A stretch of 44,090 nt of DNA from the IMG/VR virus record IMGVR_UViG_3300049195_000016, positions 1 through 44,090 of that record. One strand, 5' to 3'. A program made the translations under genes and the position numbers. Numbering within the stretch: the first letter of the stretch is position 1; each line of letters opens with the position of its first letter. Shown here in pieces: positions 7,026-14,187 of the stretch. This DNA comes from a virus. Under the pieces are notes generated by a model. It saw nothing but the letters and a program-made list of their open reading frames with translations, ran no database searches and had not been told where the DNA came from.

Positions 7026-7334
7026 ATGGGCTACACAAAGGTGGTTCTTCATAACGAAGAAAATAAGCATAATAGAAGATGGTTAATGGTCGTGAACAGT
7101 ATTGAGGGTGATACACGCCATCGTGATTTTACATATCACAGGTATAAATTTAATCTATGGATAGATGTTTTATTGTTTAAGGTTTTTTGGGGTTCATTTG
7201 GGCCGGATATATTCATCCAGACTTATGATATGAAAAATTTAAAGAAATACGAAACGGGAAAGATCACAAAGCAGCTTATAGATAGTGGGTATTTTAAGGA
7301 AATAAAACACAGGCCATTAAAACCAAGATTTTAA
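7026..7334 (+). CDS. hypothetical protein
   Basis: 102 aa, with an aromatic core (FTYHRYKFNLWIDVLLFKVFWGSFG) that could be membrane-associated, followed by a basic C-terminus. Good start ATG at 7026 after AAGAAAGT. No family recognised. Confidence 0.55.
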   Translation: MGYTKVVLHNEENKHNRRWLMVVNSIEGDTRHRDFTYHRYKFNLWIDVLLFKVFWGSFGPDIFIQTYDMKNLKKYETGKITKQLIDSGYFKEIKHRPLKPRF

Positions 7335-7387
7335 CACCATGAAATAACTATGCGATTAGATGCTGTAAACGAAGAATTATTATAACC

Positions 7388-7480
7388 ATGTCCACCAAAA
7401 ACGAAACCCTCAGAAAGAATAAGAAGCTAATGGAAAAGCTTGCTGAGAAGATTAAAAAGGAGAAGAAATTAAAGAAATGA
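7388..7480 (+). CDS. 30-aa lysine-rich helical peptide
   Basis: A 30-residue peptide of which about half is Lys or Arg (KLAEKIKKEKKLKK). Its stop overlaps the methyltransferase start in an ATGA, so translation of the methyltransferase is probably coupled to it. It may serve mainly as a leader. Confidence 0.45.
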   Translation: MSTKNETLRKNKKLMEKLAEKIKKEKKLKK

Positions 7481-8241
7481 CACTAGGAAGTTTATTTGAT
7501 GGGATTAGCGGTTTTCCTTTAGCGGCTTCATGGTGTGGAATAGAAACTAAGTGGATCAGTGAAATAGAGGAGTACTGTACCGATTTGCACAAATTTCCCG
7601 GAGCTAAAAGGTATGGCAATATTTATGAAATAGGAATAGGAAAAATATATGAACCCGAACCAGTCGATATTATTTGCGGAGGATTCCCGTGTCAATCTTT
7701 CAGTCTTGCAGGAGAGGGCAAAATGGACTTGTCGCTCTGGAAGCAAATGCATAGAATCATATGTGAGGTTAAACCCAGGTGGGTTGTTGCAGAAAACGTA
7801 CTTGGACTTGTTGCTAGAAAAAAAGGCGTGGCACTCGAACAAGTGTGCGTTGACCTGGAAAATAAGGGCTTTACCGTGTTCCCGCCGGTTGTTATTCCAG
7901 CTTGTGCCACAGGCGCTCCCCATAGAAGAGAGAGAGTATGGATTGTTGCCCACTCCGGCGTATTCGGATGGCGTGGCGGGGATAGGAGTAAACACGTGCA
8001 TGAGGAAGCAGGCGGGGCTATCAAGAAAATCGGGGGCAAAGATCGGGTCTTCCCTGAAGTGGCATCCGACAGTAGTGAACGAGTATGTGAAGAAAGGCCG
8101 GACTGGACACTTGAATCCTCAATGGATAGAATCGTTGATGGGCTACCCTATAGGATGGACAGAATTAAAGCCCTCGGAAACGCCATAGTTCCCCAGGTAG
8201 CTTACGAAATATTTAAAGCAATAAAAGAAATTGAGGGCTAA
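7477..8241 (+). CDS. C5-cytosine DNA methyltransferase
   Basis: 254 aa with the conserved blocks of m5C methyltransferases in order: motif I SLFDGISGF (5-13), motif IV GGFPCQS with catalytic Cys72, motif VI ENV (106-108), motif VIII HRRERVW (149-155), and motifs IX-X RIKALGNAIVPQVAYEIF near the C-terminus. It is short, with a small target-recognition region (about residues 158-215), as often in phages. It would methylate cytosines in phage DNA to evade restriction. No partner restriction gene is present, so it is an orphan. A second long open frame overlaps it (7649-8188). The 5' end is coupled to a 30-aa peptide gene. Confidence 0.92.
   Translation: MTLGSLFDGISGFPLAASWCGIETKWISEIEEYCTDLHKFPGAKRYGNIYEIGIGKIYEPEPVDIICGGFPCQSFSLAGEGKMDLSLWKQMHRIICEVKPRWVVAENVLGLVARKKGVALEQVCVDLENKGFTVFPPVVIPACATGAPHRRERVWIVAHSGVFGWRGGDRSKHVHEEAGGAIKKIGGKDRVFPEVASDSSERVCEERPDWTLESSMDRIVDGLPYRMDRIKALGNAIVPQVAYEIFKAIKEIEG
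7649..8188 (+). CDS. overlapping open frame inside the methyltransferase gene
   Basis: 179-codon frame starting at ATG 7649, shifted by one base against the methyltransferase. It reads MNPNQSILFAEDS at the N-terminus, WHSNKCALTWK in the middle, then YGLLPTPAYSDG and LNPQWIESLMGYPIGWTEL at the end. From memory, hypothetical phage proteins with LFAEDSP, LTWK, LLPTP and LMGYPIGWT signatures are common. Some of this is forced: the frame's LFAEDS is read out of the codons for IICGGF, and YGLLPTP out of VWIVAHS. So it may be a shadow of conserved methyltransferase motifs or a true overprinted gene; sequence alone cannot decide. Confidence 0.35.
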   Translation: MNPNQSILFAEDSRVNLSVLQERAKWTCRSGSKCIESYVRLNPGGLLQKTYLDLLLEKKAWHSNKCALTWKIRALPCSRRLLFQLVPQALPIEEREYGLLPTPAYSDGVAGIGVNTCMRKQAGLSRKSGAKIGSSLKWHPTVVNEYVKKGRTGHLNPQWIESLMGYPIGWTELKPSETP

Positions 8242-8270
8242 CCCCCTAGATATAACCTAAATAAAAGAAG

Positions 8271-8479
8271 ATGACAAAAAATTGCACGAATTGCGATAAA
8301 GAAATGAAGGTTGATATTAACCCATATTGCTTTAATGAACTAGGAAATAATACTGCAAGAAAACCTTTTATGGTTCATGGGTGTGTTGCGAATCGTGTGA
8401 AAAAGAATTCGACCTAAGAATGAGGAGATCTGCTGAATCATTTGTAAAACACACTCATAATCTAGGATTTTATAGGTGA
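8271..8479 (+). pseudogene. zinc-ribbon miniprotein split by a one-base frameshift
   Basis: From ATG 8271 the frame gives NCTNCDKEMKVDINPYCF and a stop at about 8417 after KPFMVHG. In the -1 frame the text continues as VCCESCEKEFDLRMRRSAES to a stop at 8477-8479. Joined at the GGG of position about 8373, the two halves form one 69-aa protein with paired CxxC motifs, as in a zinc ribbon. One missing G in this run would explain it. This is either a real inactivation, a sequencing error, or a frameshift site. Confidence 0.55.
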
Positions 8480-8490
8480 TTTTTAAAGAA

Positions 8491-8690
8491 ACTCAGTCAT
8501 AAGGAGGCGGTGCGATGCTAAAAACTATAAATGTTGGCTACATACCAACTGAGAGGTTAAATAGTAATCCTTGGGGCAAAGCCCGCTTACTGAATGACTG
8601 ATAACTGTTAATACCTCTTACCTGACACACACAGGAAAAATCGTGGCAAGAAGTTACAATGTAACCGAAAGAGATAAAGGGATTGCCTAA
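8491..8690 (+). ncRNA. candidate structured RNA
   Basis: About 200 nt without a convincing gene hold a dense set of complementary segments: GTTGG/CCAAC (8533-8537 with 8545-8549, 7-nt loop), AGAGGT/ACCTCT (8552-8557 with 8613-8618), AGTAA/TTACT (8563-8567 with 8587-8591), GGGC-AAA-GCCC (8574-8584), CCTG/CAGG (8621-8624 with 8632-8635), GGCAA/TTGCC (8645-8649 with 8683-8687) enclosing GTTAC-AAT-GTAAC (8653-8665). CAGTCAT (8494-8500) also matches ATGACTG (8594-8600), which would cross the AGAGGT stem as a pseudoknot. A strong AAGGAGG at 8501 precedes a 28-codon frame (8515-8601) inside it. No known RNA family recognised; group I/II intron cores not seen. Confidence 0.45.
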
Positions 8691-8723
8691 CAGTTTTTTA
8701 AAGTAATTAAATAGAAAGAAGAT

Positions 8724-9269
8724 ATGGAAATTATTAAGATGGTAAAAAAGGGATATATAATCGACTTAAATAAGATTGAAGAAGGGTTTTTATATTCCGA
8801 GTATTCCTGCCATGCCGAAAATCGCAATGAGGCAAAATCAGAACTTCTTAAAATGTCAAGGTACGATGGATTGATACTCAGTAAAACAGACAAAGAAATA
8901 GACTACTTAACCATCCCAGTAACCAGAAGCAAAGCGCATGATCTTTATTTATTCGAAGGGGAAGAGCTTAGTAAATACAGGGTCGATGAGATTTTAAAGG
9001 AAAGGGAGCGCATTGGAAAGCTTGAGGATCTATTGAAGGATGAAAATGTTCAATACTGCTATATCAGGAAACGTGGCACTTATTACAGACCTGGGTCATG
9101 TGGTTATACGGAAAGGCAAGCAAGGGCAGGCATATACTCTAAAGAAGAGGCTGTTTCCCATGCAAGAGGTTGTGCTGAAATAAGTTTGAAGCCCGTAATT
9201 GCCTCAGAACATAATAAGCTTCTTCAGGAAGAGATAGATGAAATGAGATCAAGATTAATTGCTGTTTAA
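8724..9269 (+). CDS. conserved phage protein of unknown function
   Basis: 181 aa. The C-terminal half has the signature TYYRPGSCGYTERQARAGIY followed by SKEEAVSHARGCAEI and a terminal helix, which I recall from many Bacteroidota phage hypotheticals. The N-terminal part looks alpha/beta, and a helical stretch (EILKERERIGKLEDLLKDEN) joins the two. Function unknown. It is preceded by the candidate structured RNA, which might act on it as a leader. Confidence 0.7.
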   Translation: MEIIKMVKKGYIIDLNKIEEGFLYSEYSCHAENRNEAKSELLKMSRYDGLILSKTDKEIDYLTIPVTRSKAHDLYLFEGEELSKYRVDEILKERERIGKLEDLLKDENVQYCYIRKRGTYYRPGSCGYTERQARAGIYSKEEAVSHARGCAEISLKPVIASEHNKLLQEEIDEMRSRLIAV

Positions 9270-9334
9270 AATTATTAACCTATGAAACCACTACTACTAA
9301 TCCTCCTGCTTATGGTGGGTGAAAACTGAAAGAT

Positions 9335-9769
9335 ATGAAAACAGAAAAGAAAGAATCGGTATTACATGATTGGGTACAAGAGCTCCCTTTTACTCAGCAA
9401 GCCTTATTGGTTATGGCAACCAGAGGCGCGGATGGTTTATGTAAAAACAATCCGGCAAAATCAATCCTGCACTATTTAAGGGGAACTATATTAAAGCCTG
9501 CTTATCCAAACTTCACAGGAGATTGCGATGGATATATGAGGACTGATTATATAAATTTTAATCCAATAGTAGATTTATTTTTTAATGATACAGACATATA
9601 CCCAATGCACTTTTTAATGCACCTATGTCATGCGGCAGAGGTAATAGGTTATAAACATCCAGACGAAACGATAAGGATATATTGGAGCGAATTTTATTTC
9701 TATTTCTGCCATTCATTACACATGAAGCGAGAAAGTAAAGATGAATTAAACGCAAGATTATTTTATTAG
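9335..9769 (+). CDS. conserved phage protein of unknown function
   Basis: 144 aa, aromatic and helical, with LPFTQQALLVMATRGADGL near the N-terminus and FLMHLCHAAEVIGYKHPDE toward the C-terminus. From memory this layout (TRG.DG...K.. then HF..HL.HAAEIIGYKHP) is shared by proteins of many phages, function unknown. It follows a small spacer and precedes a DUF551-like gene. Confidence 0.7.
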   Translation: MKTEKKESVLHDWVQELPFTQQALLVMATRGADGLCKNNPAKSILHYLRGTILKPAYPNFTGDCDGYMRTDYINFNPIVDLFFNDTDIYPMHFLMHLCHAAEVIGYKHPDETIRIYWSEFYFYFCHSLHMKRESKDELNARLFY

Positions 9770-9773
9770 CAAA

Positions 9774-9968
9774 ATGGAATGGATACCAACAAGTGAACAT
9801 CATCCTGTCTGGGAAGACGGATATGTTAAAATAAAGACTGAAGACGGAGAGATATTTGAAGGGAAATTTAATGAACTCGGGCTATGGTGGAGAGTGCCAA
9901 CGCCTAATGGAATATTGAGGCTTGATGAAGAAAAAGTTACACATTGGAAACCAATTGCAGGATTTTAA
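9774..9968 (+). CDS. DUF551-like small protein
   Basis: 64 aa with WIPTSEHHPVWEDGYVKIKT at the start and VTHWKPI at the end, the pattern of the DUF551 family (WIPVSERLP...HWMP) common in phages and prophages. The family has no known function. Confidence 0.65.
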   Translation: MEWIPTSEHHPVWEDGYVKIKTEDGEIFEGKFNELGLWWRVPTPNGILRLDEEKVTHWKPIAGF

Positions 9969-9980
9969 ACCCTATACACT

Positions 9981-10352
9981 ATGGAAAGTAAAGACAAACC
10001 AAGAGAATTTATTCAGCTTTCAAACCTGTCTGATAAAACCGGCATATCTACCGAGTGGCTTCAAGTATGGGAAGAAATAGAACAATGGTATGGCGATCCG
10101 AAAAAGAGAGAAACAGGGCATGATTTTTTAAAGAGGATGCAGTCAACATACTTTATTGCCCCAGATTTAATTTCCCGCCCCCGTGCCATAGAAGAACTGG
10201 AAGGGATGAAGAAAGATATGGAAGCAAAAATTAAAGCAATCGACATAAGCCCCAATTTCAGTGATGATGAAAAGCACATGATAAAATTTGGAATAACAAT
10301 GGGAATTGATTCGGCAAAGACAGCCATTGATAGAATAAAGAACCTTAAATAA
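9981..10352 (+). CDS. hypothetical helical protein
   Basis: 123 aa, predicted helical, with ISTEWLQVWEEIEQWYGDPKK near the N-terminus and a C-terminal segment DDEKHMIKFGITMGIDSAKT. Followed by a tiny membrane peptide gene after 2 bp. No family recognised. Confidence 0.6.
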   Translation: MESKDKPREFIQLSNLSDKTGISTEWLQVWEEIEQWYGDPKKRETGHDFLKRMQSTYFIAPDLISRPRAIEELEGMKKDMEAKIKAIDISPNFSDDEKHMIKFGITMGIDSAKTAIDRIKNLK

Positions 10353-10354
10353 TT

Positions 10355-10459
10355 ATGGAAAGCAAACTCGAACTCATAATTGGCCTGCTATTAGGCGGGG
10401 CATTTCTCCTCTACTGGGTTGGAGTGTTGATTTATATTTTAAGTGTAACGATTAAGTAA
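10355..10459 (+). CDS. 34-aa single-pass membrane peptide
   Basis: Residues about 6-31 are hydrophobic (LIIGLLLGGAFLLYWVGVL), giving one span. Tight spacing to both neighbours (2 bp each) supports it as a real gene. Function unknown. Confidence 0.5.
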   Translation: MESKLELIIGLLLGGAFLLYWVGVLIYILSVTIK

Positions 10460-10461
10460 TT

Positions 10462-10743
10462 ATGGATAAGAGAATAGAAGAAATACTGAAAGATTACTTA
10501 AGCAGACACCATTTAGTTCACCAAGACGATTATGGGTTATTAATGAAAAAAGCATATCTCTTAGCCCTGTCAGATGTGGAAAAGAAAGCCAATAACTTAA
10601 AAAATTCGATTATCAATGAAATCGAAGAGCTGAATGAATCAGACGTAGATTATGAAGTTCATGAGAACAATTTACGTGCGGAATCTCATGGCTATGGTAG
10701 AATAATTTATTCAATCGAAGAACTAAGAAAGGAGAACCAATGA
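10462..10743 (+). CDS. hypothetical acidic helical protein
   Basis: 93 aa, helical, with acidic stretch IINEIEELNESDVDYEVHE. Overlaps the next gene by 4 bp (ATGA). No family recognised. Confidence 0.6.
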   Translation: MDKRIEEILKDYLSRHHLVHQDDYGLLMKKAYLLALSDVEKKANNLKNSIINEIEELNESDVDYEVHENNLRAESHGYGRIIYSIEELRKENQ

Positions 10744-11171
10744 AAGAAGAGATAAGAGCCTTTATAGGCGAAAAGGTAAAGTATGATGAATTCGGCGGTC
10801 AGTACTTCTGGGCTATTGATAAGAATGGCGGCAATCAAATGATTGCTGAGATACGTGGTTGGGGCGCAATTCAAAACTTATTCAAGAATAAAGATGGAAG
10901 CGTGGACTTTGAAAAGGCAGAAGAATTCCAGGATAAACTAGGTGAATGGATAGCGGATGCGATAAATCAAAAACTTAATTCCACTACCGAAACAGAAAGA
11001 TGCTACTCAGGGAAAGAGGTTTTAGAGATAGCATTAAAATGTTCCGAATATGGCTATAATTATCATAAGGAAACTCAGTTCCCGCAAGTAGAGTTCTCAG
11101 AGCATTGCAAGAACAATATGCTTCAATATTATCAATATGTTTTATCAAAAGAATACGGTATAAAGATATGA
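10740..11171 (+). CDS. hypothetical protein
   Basis: 143 aa, with GGQYFWAIDKNGGNQMIAEIRGWGAIQNLF in the first half, a pattern I recall from phage hypotheticals, and a helical C-terminus. Coupled by 4-bp overlaps to both neighbours. Function unknown. Confidence 0.6.
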   Translation: MKEEIRAFIGEKVKYDEFGGQYFWAIDKNGGNQMIAEIRGWGAIQNLFKNKDGSVDFEKAEEFQDKLGEWIADAINQKLNSTTETERCYSGKEVLEIALKCSEYGYNYHKETQFPQVEFSEHCKNNMLQYYQYVLSKEYGIKI

Positions 11172-11365
11172 ATAAGCATGAAAAAATAATGGAAGTATTA
11201 CTGGATATACTAGATACTTCTGCCGAAGAGGAAAATTGCGCCAATGCCAGCACAGCAGTTGATACTGTTTGTGATGACCAATATCAAGGCGAATACCTAG
11301 AAATGTTTCAATATATACTTGAAAACATGACGGAAAAGGAATTCAAACGCATTAAAGATTTATGA
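11168..11365 (+). CDS. small acidic protein
   Basis: 65 aa from ATG 11168, which overlaps the preceding stop (ATGA). A longer reading from 11105 would overlap the previous gene by 67 bp and is less likely. Acidic and helical (VLLDILDTSAEEENCANAS). No family recognised. Confidence 0.6.
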   Translation: MNKHEKIMEVLLDILDTSAEEENCANASTAVDTVCDDQYQGEYLEMFQYILENMTEKEFKRIKDL

Positions 11366-11474
11366 GCAAAAAATCAGAAGAATACTTAGAGAGTAAGGCG
11401 TTTTTACTAAATGCCCTGAATTATTTATAGATAATGTTTTACCGGAATTAAGAAAAAGAATAAAAGGAGAGTAA
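11362..11474 (+). pseudogene. 37-aa gene split by a one-base frameshift in a T-run
   Basis: From ATG 11362 the frame gives MSKKSEEYLESKAF and soon a stop (TAG). In the -1 frame the text continues TKCPELFIDNVLPELRKRIK to a stop at 11472-11474, directly before the next gene. One extra T in the run GCGTTTTTA would restore one 37-aa protein. It is the second such lesion at a homopolymer in this region, so sequencing error or true decay are both possible. Confidence 0.45.
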
Positions 11475-11478
11475 TACT

Positions 11479-11718
11479 ATGGGGGTAAAGAGTTGTTTTA
11501 GAAAAGACTGCGACAGTATCATGTGCGATACCTATGTGCAGAACGTGGGATATGTATGCCCAGATTGCCAGACAGAGTTTAAATCAAAGCATAGGGATTT
11601 AAGATCAGAAGGAGAAATAATGCGTGAATTAACTGCATTTATGGATACACGAAAAGAGATTGCTGGCGACAAAGACATGGATGTTGATGATTTTTTCAAA
11701 TCTTATACTAAAGAATAA
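11479..11718 (+). CDS. zinc-binding small protein
   Basis: 79 aa. Cysteines at CFRKDCDSIMC and CPDCQ (residues about 5-34) suggest a zinc knuckle or ribbon; the C-terminal half is acidic and helical (DMDVDDFFKSYTKE). Good ribosome site (AAAGGAGAGTAATACT). Function unknown. Confidence 0.65.
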   Translation: MGVKSCFRKDCDSIMCDTYVQNVGYVCPDCQTEFKSKHRDLRSEGEIMRELTAFMDTRKEIAGDKDMDVDDFFKSYTKE

Positions 11719-11722
11719 AGCT

Positions 11723-11821
11723 ATGAACTGGATAAAGAAATTATTTTGCAGGCATAGATGGTCATGGGATAGCGTAGTAATGAGAACATCTTGTCAGAAG
11801 TGCGGTAAAATATTAAGATAA
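11723..11821 (+). CDS. 32-aa zinc-ribbon miniprotein
   Basis: Short basic protein with CRHRW at residues 9-13 and CQKCGK near the C-terminus, a minimal zinc-binding pattern (C/H then CxxC) that I recall from many small phage proteins. Lies 4 bp after the previous stop. Function unknown. Confidence 0.55.
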   Translation: MNWIKKLFCRHRWSWDSVVMRTSCQKCGKILR

Positions 11822-11833
11822 ACTAAAGAACCA

Positions 11834-12403
11834 ATGAGTGAGAAAGAAATATTAGAGATCGGCAGATTCTTAAATACGCAAGGGTATGACTTGGAATTCG
11901 ATAAAAATGGATTCTGGATGGAAGATACTATTTCAGGTGAAACCAAGATCAAAGACTTAGCGGAACTCCTAAAGGCTTATACTGATGGATTGTACATACC
12001 CAAAGAGGGGCATGAGAAGCTAAAGCAAGAACATTTGGAATTGCTAAAAAAGGCGGTCAAGTCAGGATTCGATAATCTTGAAGATGCCGGATCTAAAATT
12101 CAATGGGCATTTCAAGATAAATCAGAATTCCAGAAGCTAAAGGAAGAGAACGAGAGATTGAAAAGACAGGCAGAGTTAAATTCAGTCGCTTATTATTTAA
12201 GGGTTGACGAGAGAGACGAGCTAGCTGGTGCTTATAAACTTTTAAAATCTTCCATACCAGAGCTAATGAAGAAGCAGAGGGAGAATTGTGAAAAGGCTTA
12301 TAGGGCAATTGAACTCAGTCATGATAAAAATGTTCAGATACGGGCTGAAATAGATGCAATATTGAATGCCCCTGAACCAAGTATAGACCTAAACAAAGAA
12401 TAG
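11834..12403 (+). CDS. coiled-coil phage protein
   Basis: 189 aa. The N-terminal 50 residues look globular, the rest is a long helix set with coiled-coil spacing (FQKLKEENERLKRQAELNSV). No catalytic motif. Function unknown. Confidence 0.65.
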   Translation: MSEKEILEIGRFLNTQGYDLEFDKNGFWMEDTISGETKIKDLAELLKAYTDGLYIPKEGHEKLKQEHLELLKKAVKSGFDNLEDAGSKIQWAFQDKSEFQKLKEENERLKRQAELNSVAYYLRVDERDELAGAYKLLKSSIPELMKKQRENCEKAYRAIELSHDKNVQIRAEIDAILNAPEPSIDLNKE

Positions 12404-12404
12404 T

Positions 12405-12575
12405 ATGCCAGACATAACCATATGTACCAATAATGAATGCCCTTTATCATGGAGCTGTTGGAGGTTTAATTGTCCTCCTTCCGAATATAGCCAGTCTTAT
12501 CAGAAATTCATCCCTGAGATTGATGAGATTTTAGATGAATGCGAATGTAAGTTTTATATAAACCAACCAGAATAA
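12405..12575 (+). CDS. cysteine-rich miniprotein
   Basis: 56 aa with CTNNECPLSWSCWRF, a further Cys-Pro-Pro, and ECECKFY at the end. The layout (C....CP....C.R......P...QSY....C.) recurs in small phage proteins, probably metal-binding. The stop TAA overlaps the next ATG by one base. Function unknown. Confidence 0.6.
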   Translation: MPDITICTNNECPLSWSCWRFNCPPSEYSQSYQKFIPEIDEILDECECKFYINQPE

Positions 12576-12946
12576 TGAAACCCACTATACAGGAAAGGAA
12601 TCTCAGGGTAGACGGGCAGTTGATAAAAGCCAAGAGAAAAGAACTTAAACTCAGCCAAACAGAGCTGGGTCTTAAATTGGGAATTACCAAAGAGGGTATT
12701 TCAAAGATGGAAATAATGGGCTATGCTTCAAACTCAACAAGGATACTGCTAAATCAAATTCTTGGTATAAATCTCCCATTGAGGATTAATAAAACCCCGA
12801 TAAGTGGAATTAGAAAAGAGGCACTTAAGGCAGCCTACAAAATTTGTCTTGCCGTAAATGATCCAGATTTGGTACACTACACTCAAACCTTTATCAGCTG
12901 GTATAAGAATCAATTAGGTAAGGATAAACACAAAAAAGATGAGTGA
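12575..12946 (+). CDS. XRE-family helix-turn-helix regulator
   Basis: 123 aa. Residues 16-46 (LIKAKRKELKLSQTELGLKL and following GITKEGISKME) are a clear Cro/CI-type HTH; the C-terminal part is helical and lacks a protease or kinase domain. It is embedded in the accessory operon rather than divergent from it, so it probably regulates late or accessory transcription rather than lysogeny; that is inference. Confidence 0.75.
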   Translation: MKPTIQERNLRVDGQLIKAKRKELKLSQTELGLKLGITKEGISKMEIMGYASNSTRILLNQILGINLPLRINKTPISGIRKEALKAAYKICLAVNDPDLVHYTQTFISWYKNQLGKDKHKKDE

Positions 12947-13166
12947 AACAATAGATTTAATTTCAGGTAAAATAATAGAGCCGGAAGATCAAAAGAAGGT
13001 AATCAATGATGCCATTCAAATCGCAGGTCAAGCCCTGGGTTTCTCATATATCGTTTGTGGGCTTCAAACTCATATTGAGGGAACAATGATAATAGGTGGG
13101 AAAACATTTAAACTAACATTTTATGAACAAAGGCCGGAGGCAGGAATTAACGAACCTGAAGTATAA
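12939..13166 (+). CDS. hypothetical protein
   Basis: 75 aa, starts within the end of the HTH gene and its 3' end overlaps the next gene in another frame. C-terminal beta-like part (GTMIIGGKTFKLTFYEQRP). No family recognised. Confidence 0.55.
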   Translation: MSETIDLISGKIIEPEDQKKVINDAIQIAGQALGFSYIVCGLQTHIEGTMIIGGKTFKLTFYEQRPEAGINEPEV

Positions 13167-13299
13167 AAAGAGGCTCAAGCAGCTTGGATTAAAGCCGGAC
13201 GGTAAATTCTATTGCTATAAGACTACCGGAAAGCCGTGTTCCTGTAAAATGTGTAGCCCTTATAAATATTCAAGGAAAATTAAACACAGGGAATTTTAA
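13123..13299 (+). CDS. 58-aa basic Cys-rich protein
   Basis: Starts at ATG 13123 inside the end of the previous gene in a different frame (44-bp overlap). The sequence is highly basic with KQLGLKPDGKFYCYKTTGKP then CSCKMCSPYKYSRKIKHR. I recall the core GKPCSC.(M/L)CSP.KYSRK from many Bacteroidota phage miniproteins. Probably metal- or nucleic-acid-binding. Confidence 0.7.
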   Translation: MNKGRRQELTNLKYKKRLKQLGLKPDGKFYCYKTTGKPCSCKMCSPYKYSRKIKHREF

Positions 13300-13318
13300 C
13301 AACTAAGGAGGAAAAGAA

Positions 13319-13735
13319 ATGAGAGAAATAAAGTTTAGAGCATGGGAGGGAACAGGGATGATAAATGTTTGCGATTTAGCATTCTACGAAGACGCATACA
13401 AGATTAACGATGACATTCGATCTCACTATGAACAATGGCCTTTAATGCAATTCACCGGACTAAAGGATTCAAAGGGAAAAGATATTTATGAGGGGGATAT
13501 TTGCTCAATGGACTGCTTGACAGCCAAAGAAGGAACCGTAATCGACAATGATGTTGATGAAGAGCCAACGTTTCTAGTTCCTCCATCGAATGATTATATG
13601 CTTGGAGAGGTCAAATTCAAGAACGGAATGTTCGGTTTGTTCTTTCACTCTGATGAAGAAGGGGAATATATGGCAGAACTAGATTCAGATATAGAGATAA
13701 TTGGAAATGTTTACGAAAATCCAGAATTAATATGA
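13319..13735 (+). CDS. YopX-family protein
   Basis: 138 aa. MREIKFRAWEG at the start, QFTGLKDSKGKDIYEGDI in the middle and IIGNVYENPEL at the end are hallmarks of the YopX family (PF09643), widespread in phages, function unknown. It has an unusually good ribosome site for this genome (AAGGAGG at about 13305-13311) and overlaps the next gene by 4 bp. Confidence 0.9.
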   Translation: MREIKFRAWEGTGMINVCDLAFYEDAYKINDDIRSHYEQWPLMQFTGLKDSKGKDIYEGDICSMDCLTAKEGTVIDNDVDEEPTFLVPPSNDYMLGEVKFKNGMFGLFFHSDEEGEYMAELDSDIEIIGNVYENPELI

Positions 13736-14187
13736 TCGTCCTCTCCGAAACCTCCACCCACAAATATCTTGGTGTAAGTGTGCCAAGAGATGCAAGAGGG
13801 TTTACTAAAACCCAAGACGGCGAGATTGTGTATCTTCATGGGCAGTGGTCAAGTAATTATCTATCAGTAATTCATCACCCATTTGAATCTTTTCTTGGAG
13901 TAATAGGTAACGGTGAAGAAATCAGTGAGGAGGCAGCGGGTGAGATCGTAAACATATACAGTCCCGAACAAACCGTTTGGATGAGTGGGAGATACTTTAG
14001 AGATGTATTAATTCTTCTTTTATCTGAAAAAGGATTATTAGTAGAGAACCCTATTGAGAAGCCTCAGTTTTCGGCATTAGAACGAATTAGCCCAGCTATG
14101 CAATCTGAAATACAATCTAAGATTAACAATTACGAATACTACGAATCCAGGTTAGTAAAGGTGGTTATTTTAAAAATAAAGAAATGA
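13732..14187 (+). CDS. hypothetical protein
   Basis: 151 aa, coupled at both ends by 4-bp overlaps. Central region has AAGEIVNIYSPEQTVWMSGRY. No family recognised. Confidence 0.6.
   Translation: MIVLSETSTHKYLGVSVPRDARGFTKTQDGEIVYLHGQWSSNYLSVIHHPFESFLGVIGNGEEISEEAAGEIVNIYSPEQTVWMSGRYFRDVLILLLSEKGLLVENPIEKPQFSALERISPAMQSEIQSKINNYEYYESRLVKVVILKIKK

Noticed and set aside
8509-8520. GTGCG resembling the 5' end of a group II intron
   Set aside because: No domain V-like hairpin and no intron-encoded protein downstream; five bases are not evidence.
8533-8549. tRNA anticodon-arm-like hairpin (5-bp stem, 7-nt loop)
   Set aside because: No acceptor stem, D-arm or T-arm consensus in the right places, and a pyrimidine follows the would-be anticodon.
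9282-9329. 15-codon hydrophobic peptide MKPLLLILLLMVGEN
   Set aside because: Too short to support as a gene, although it has an ATG and tight spacing; could be a leader peptide.
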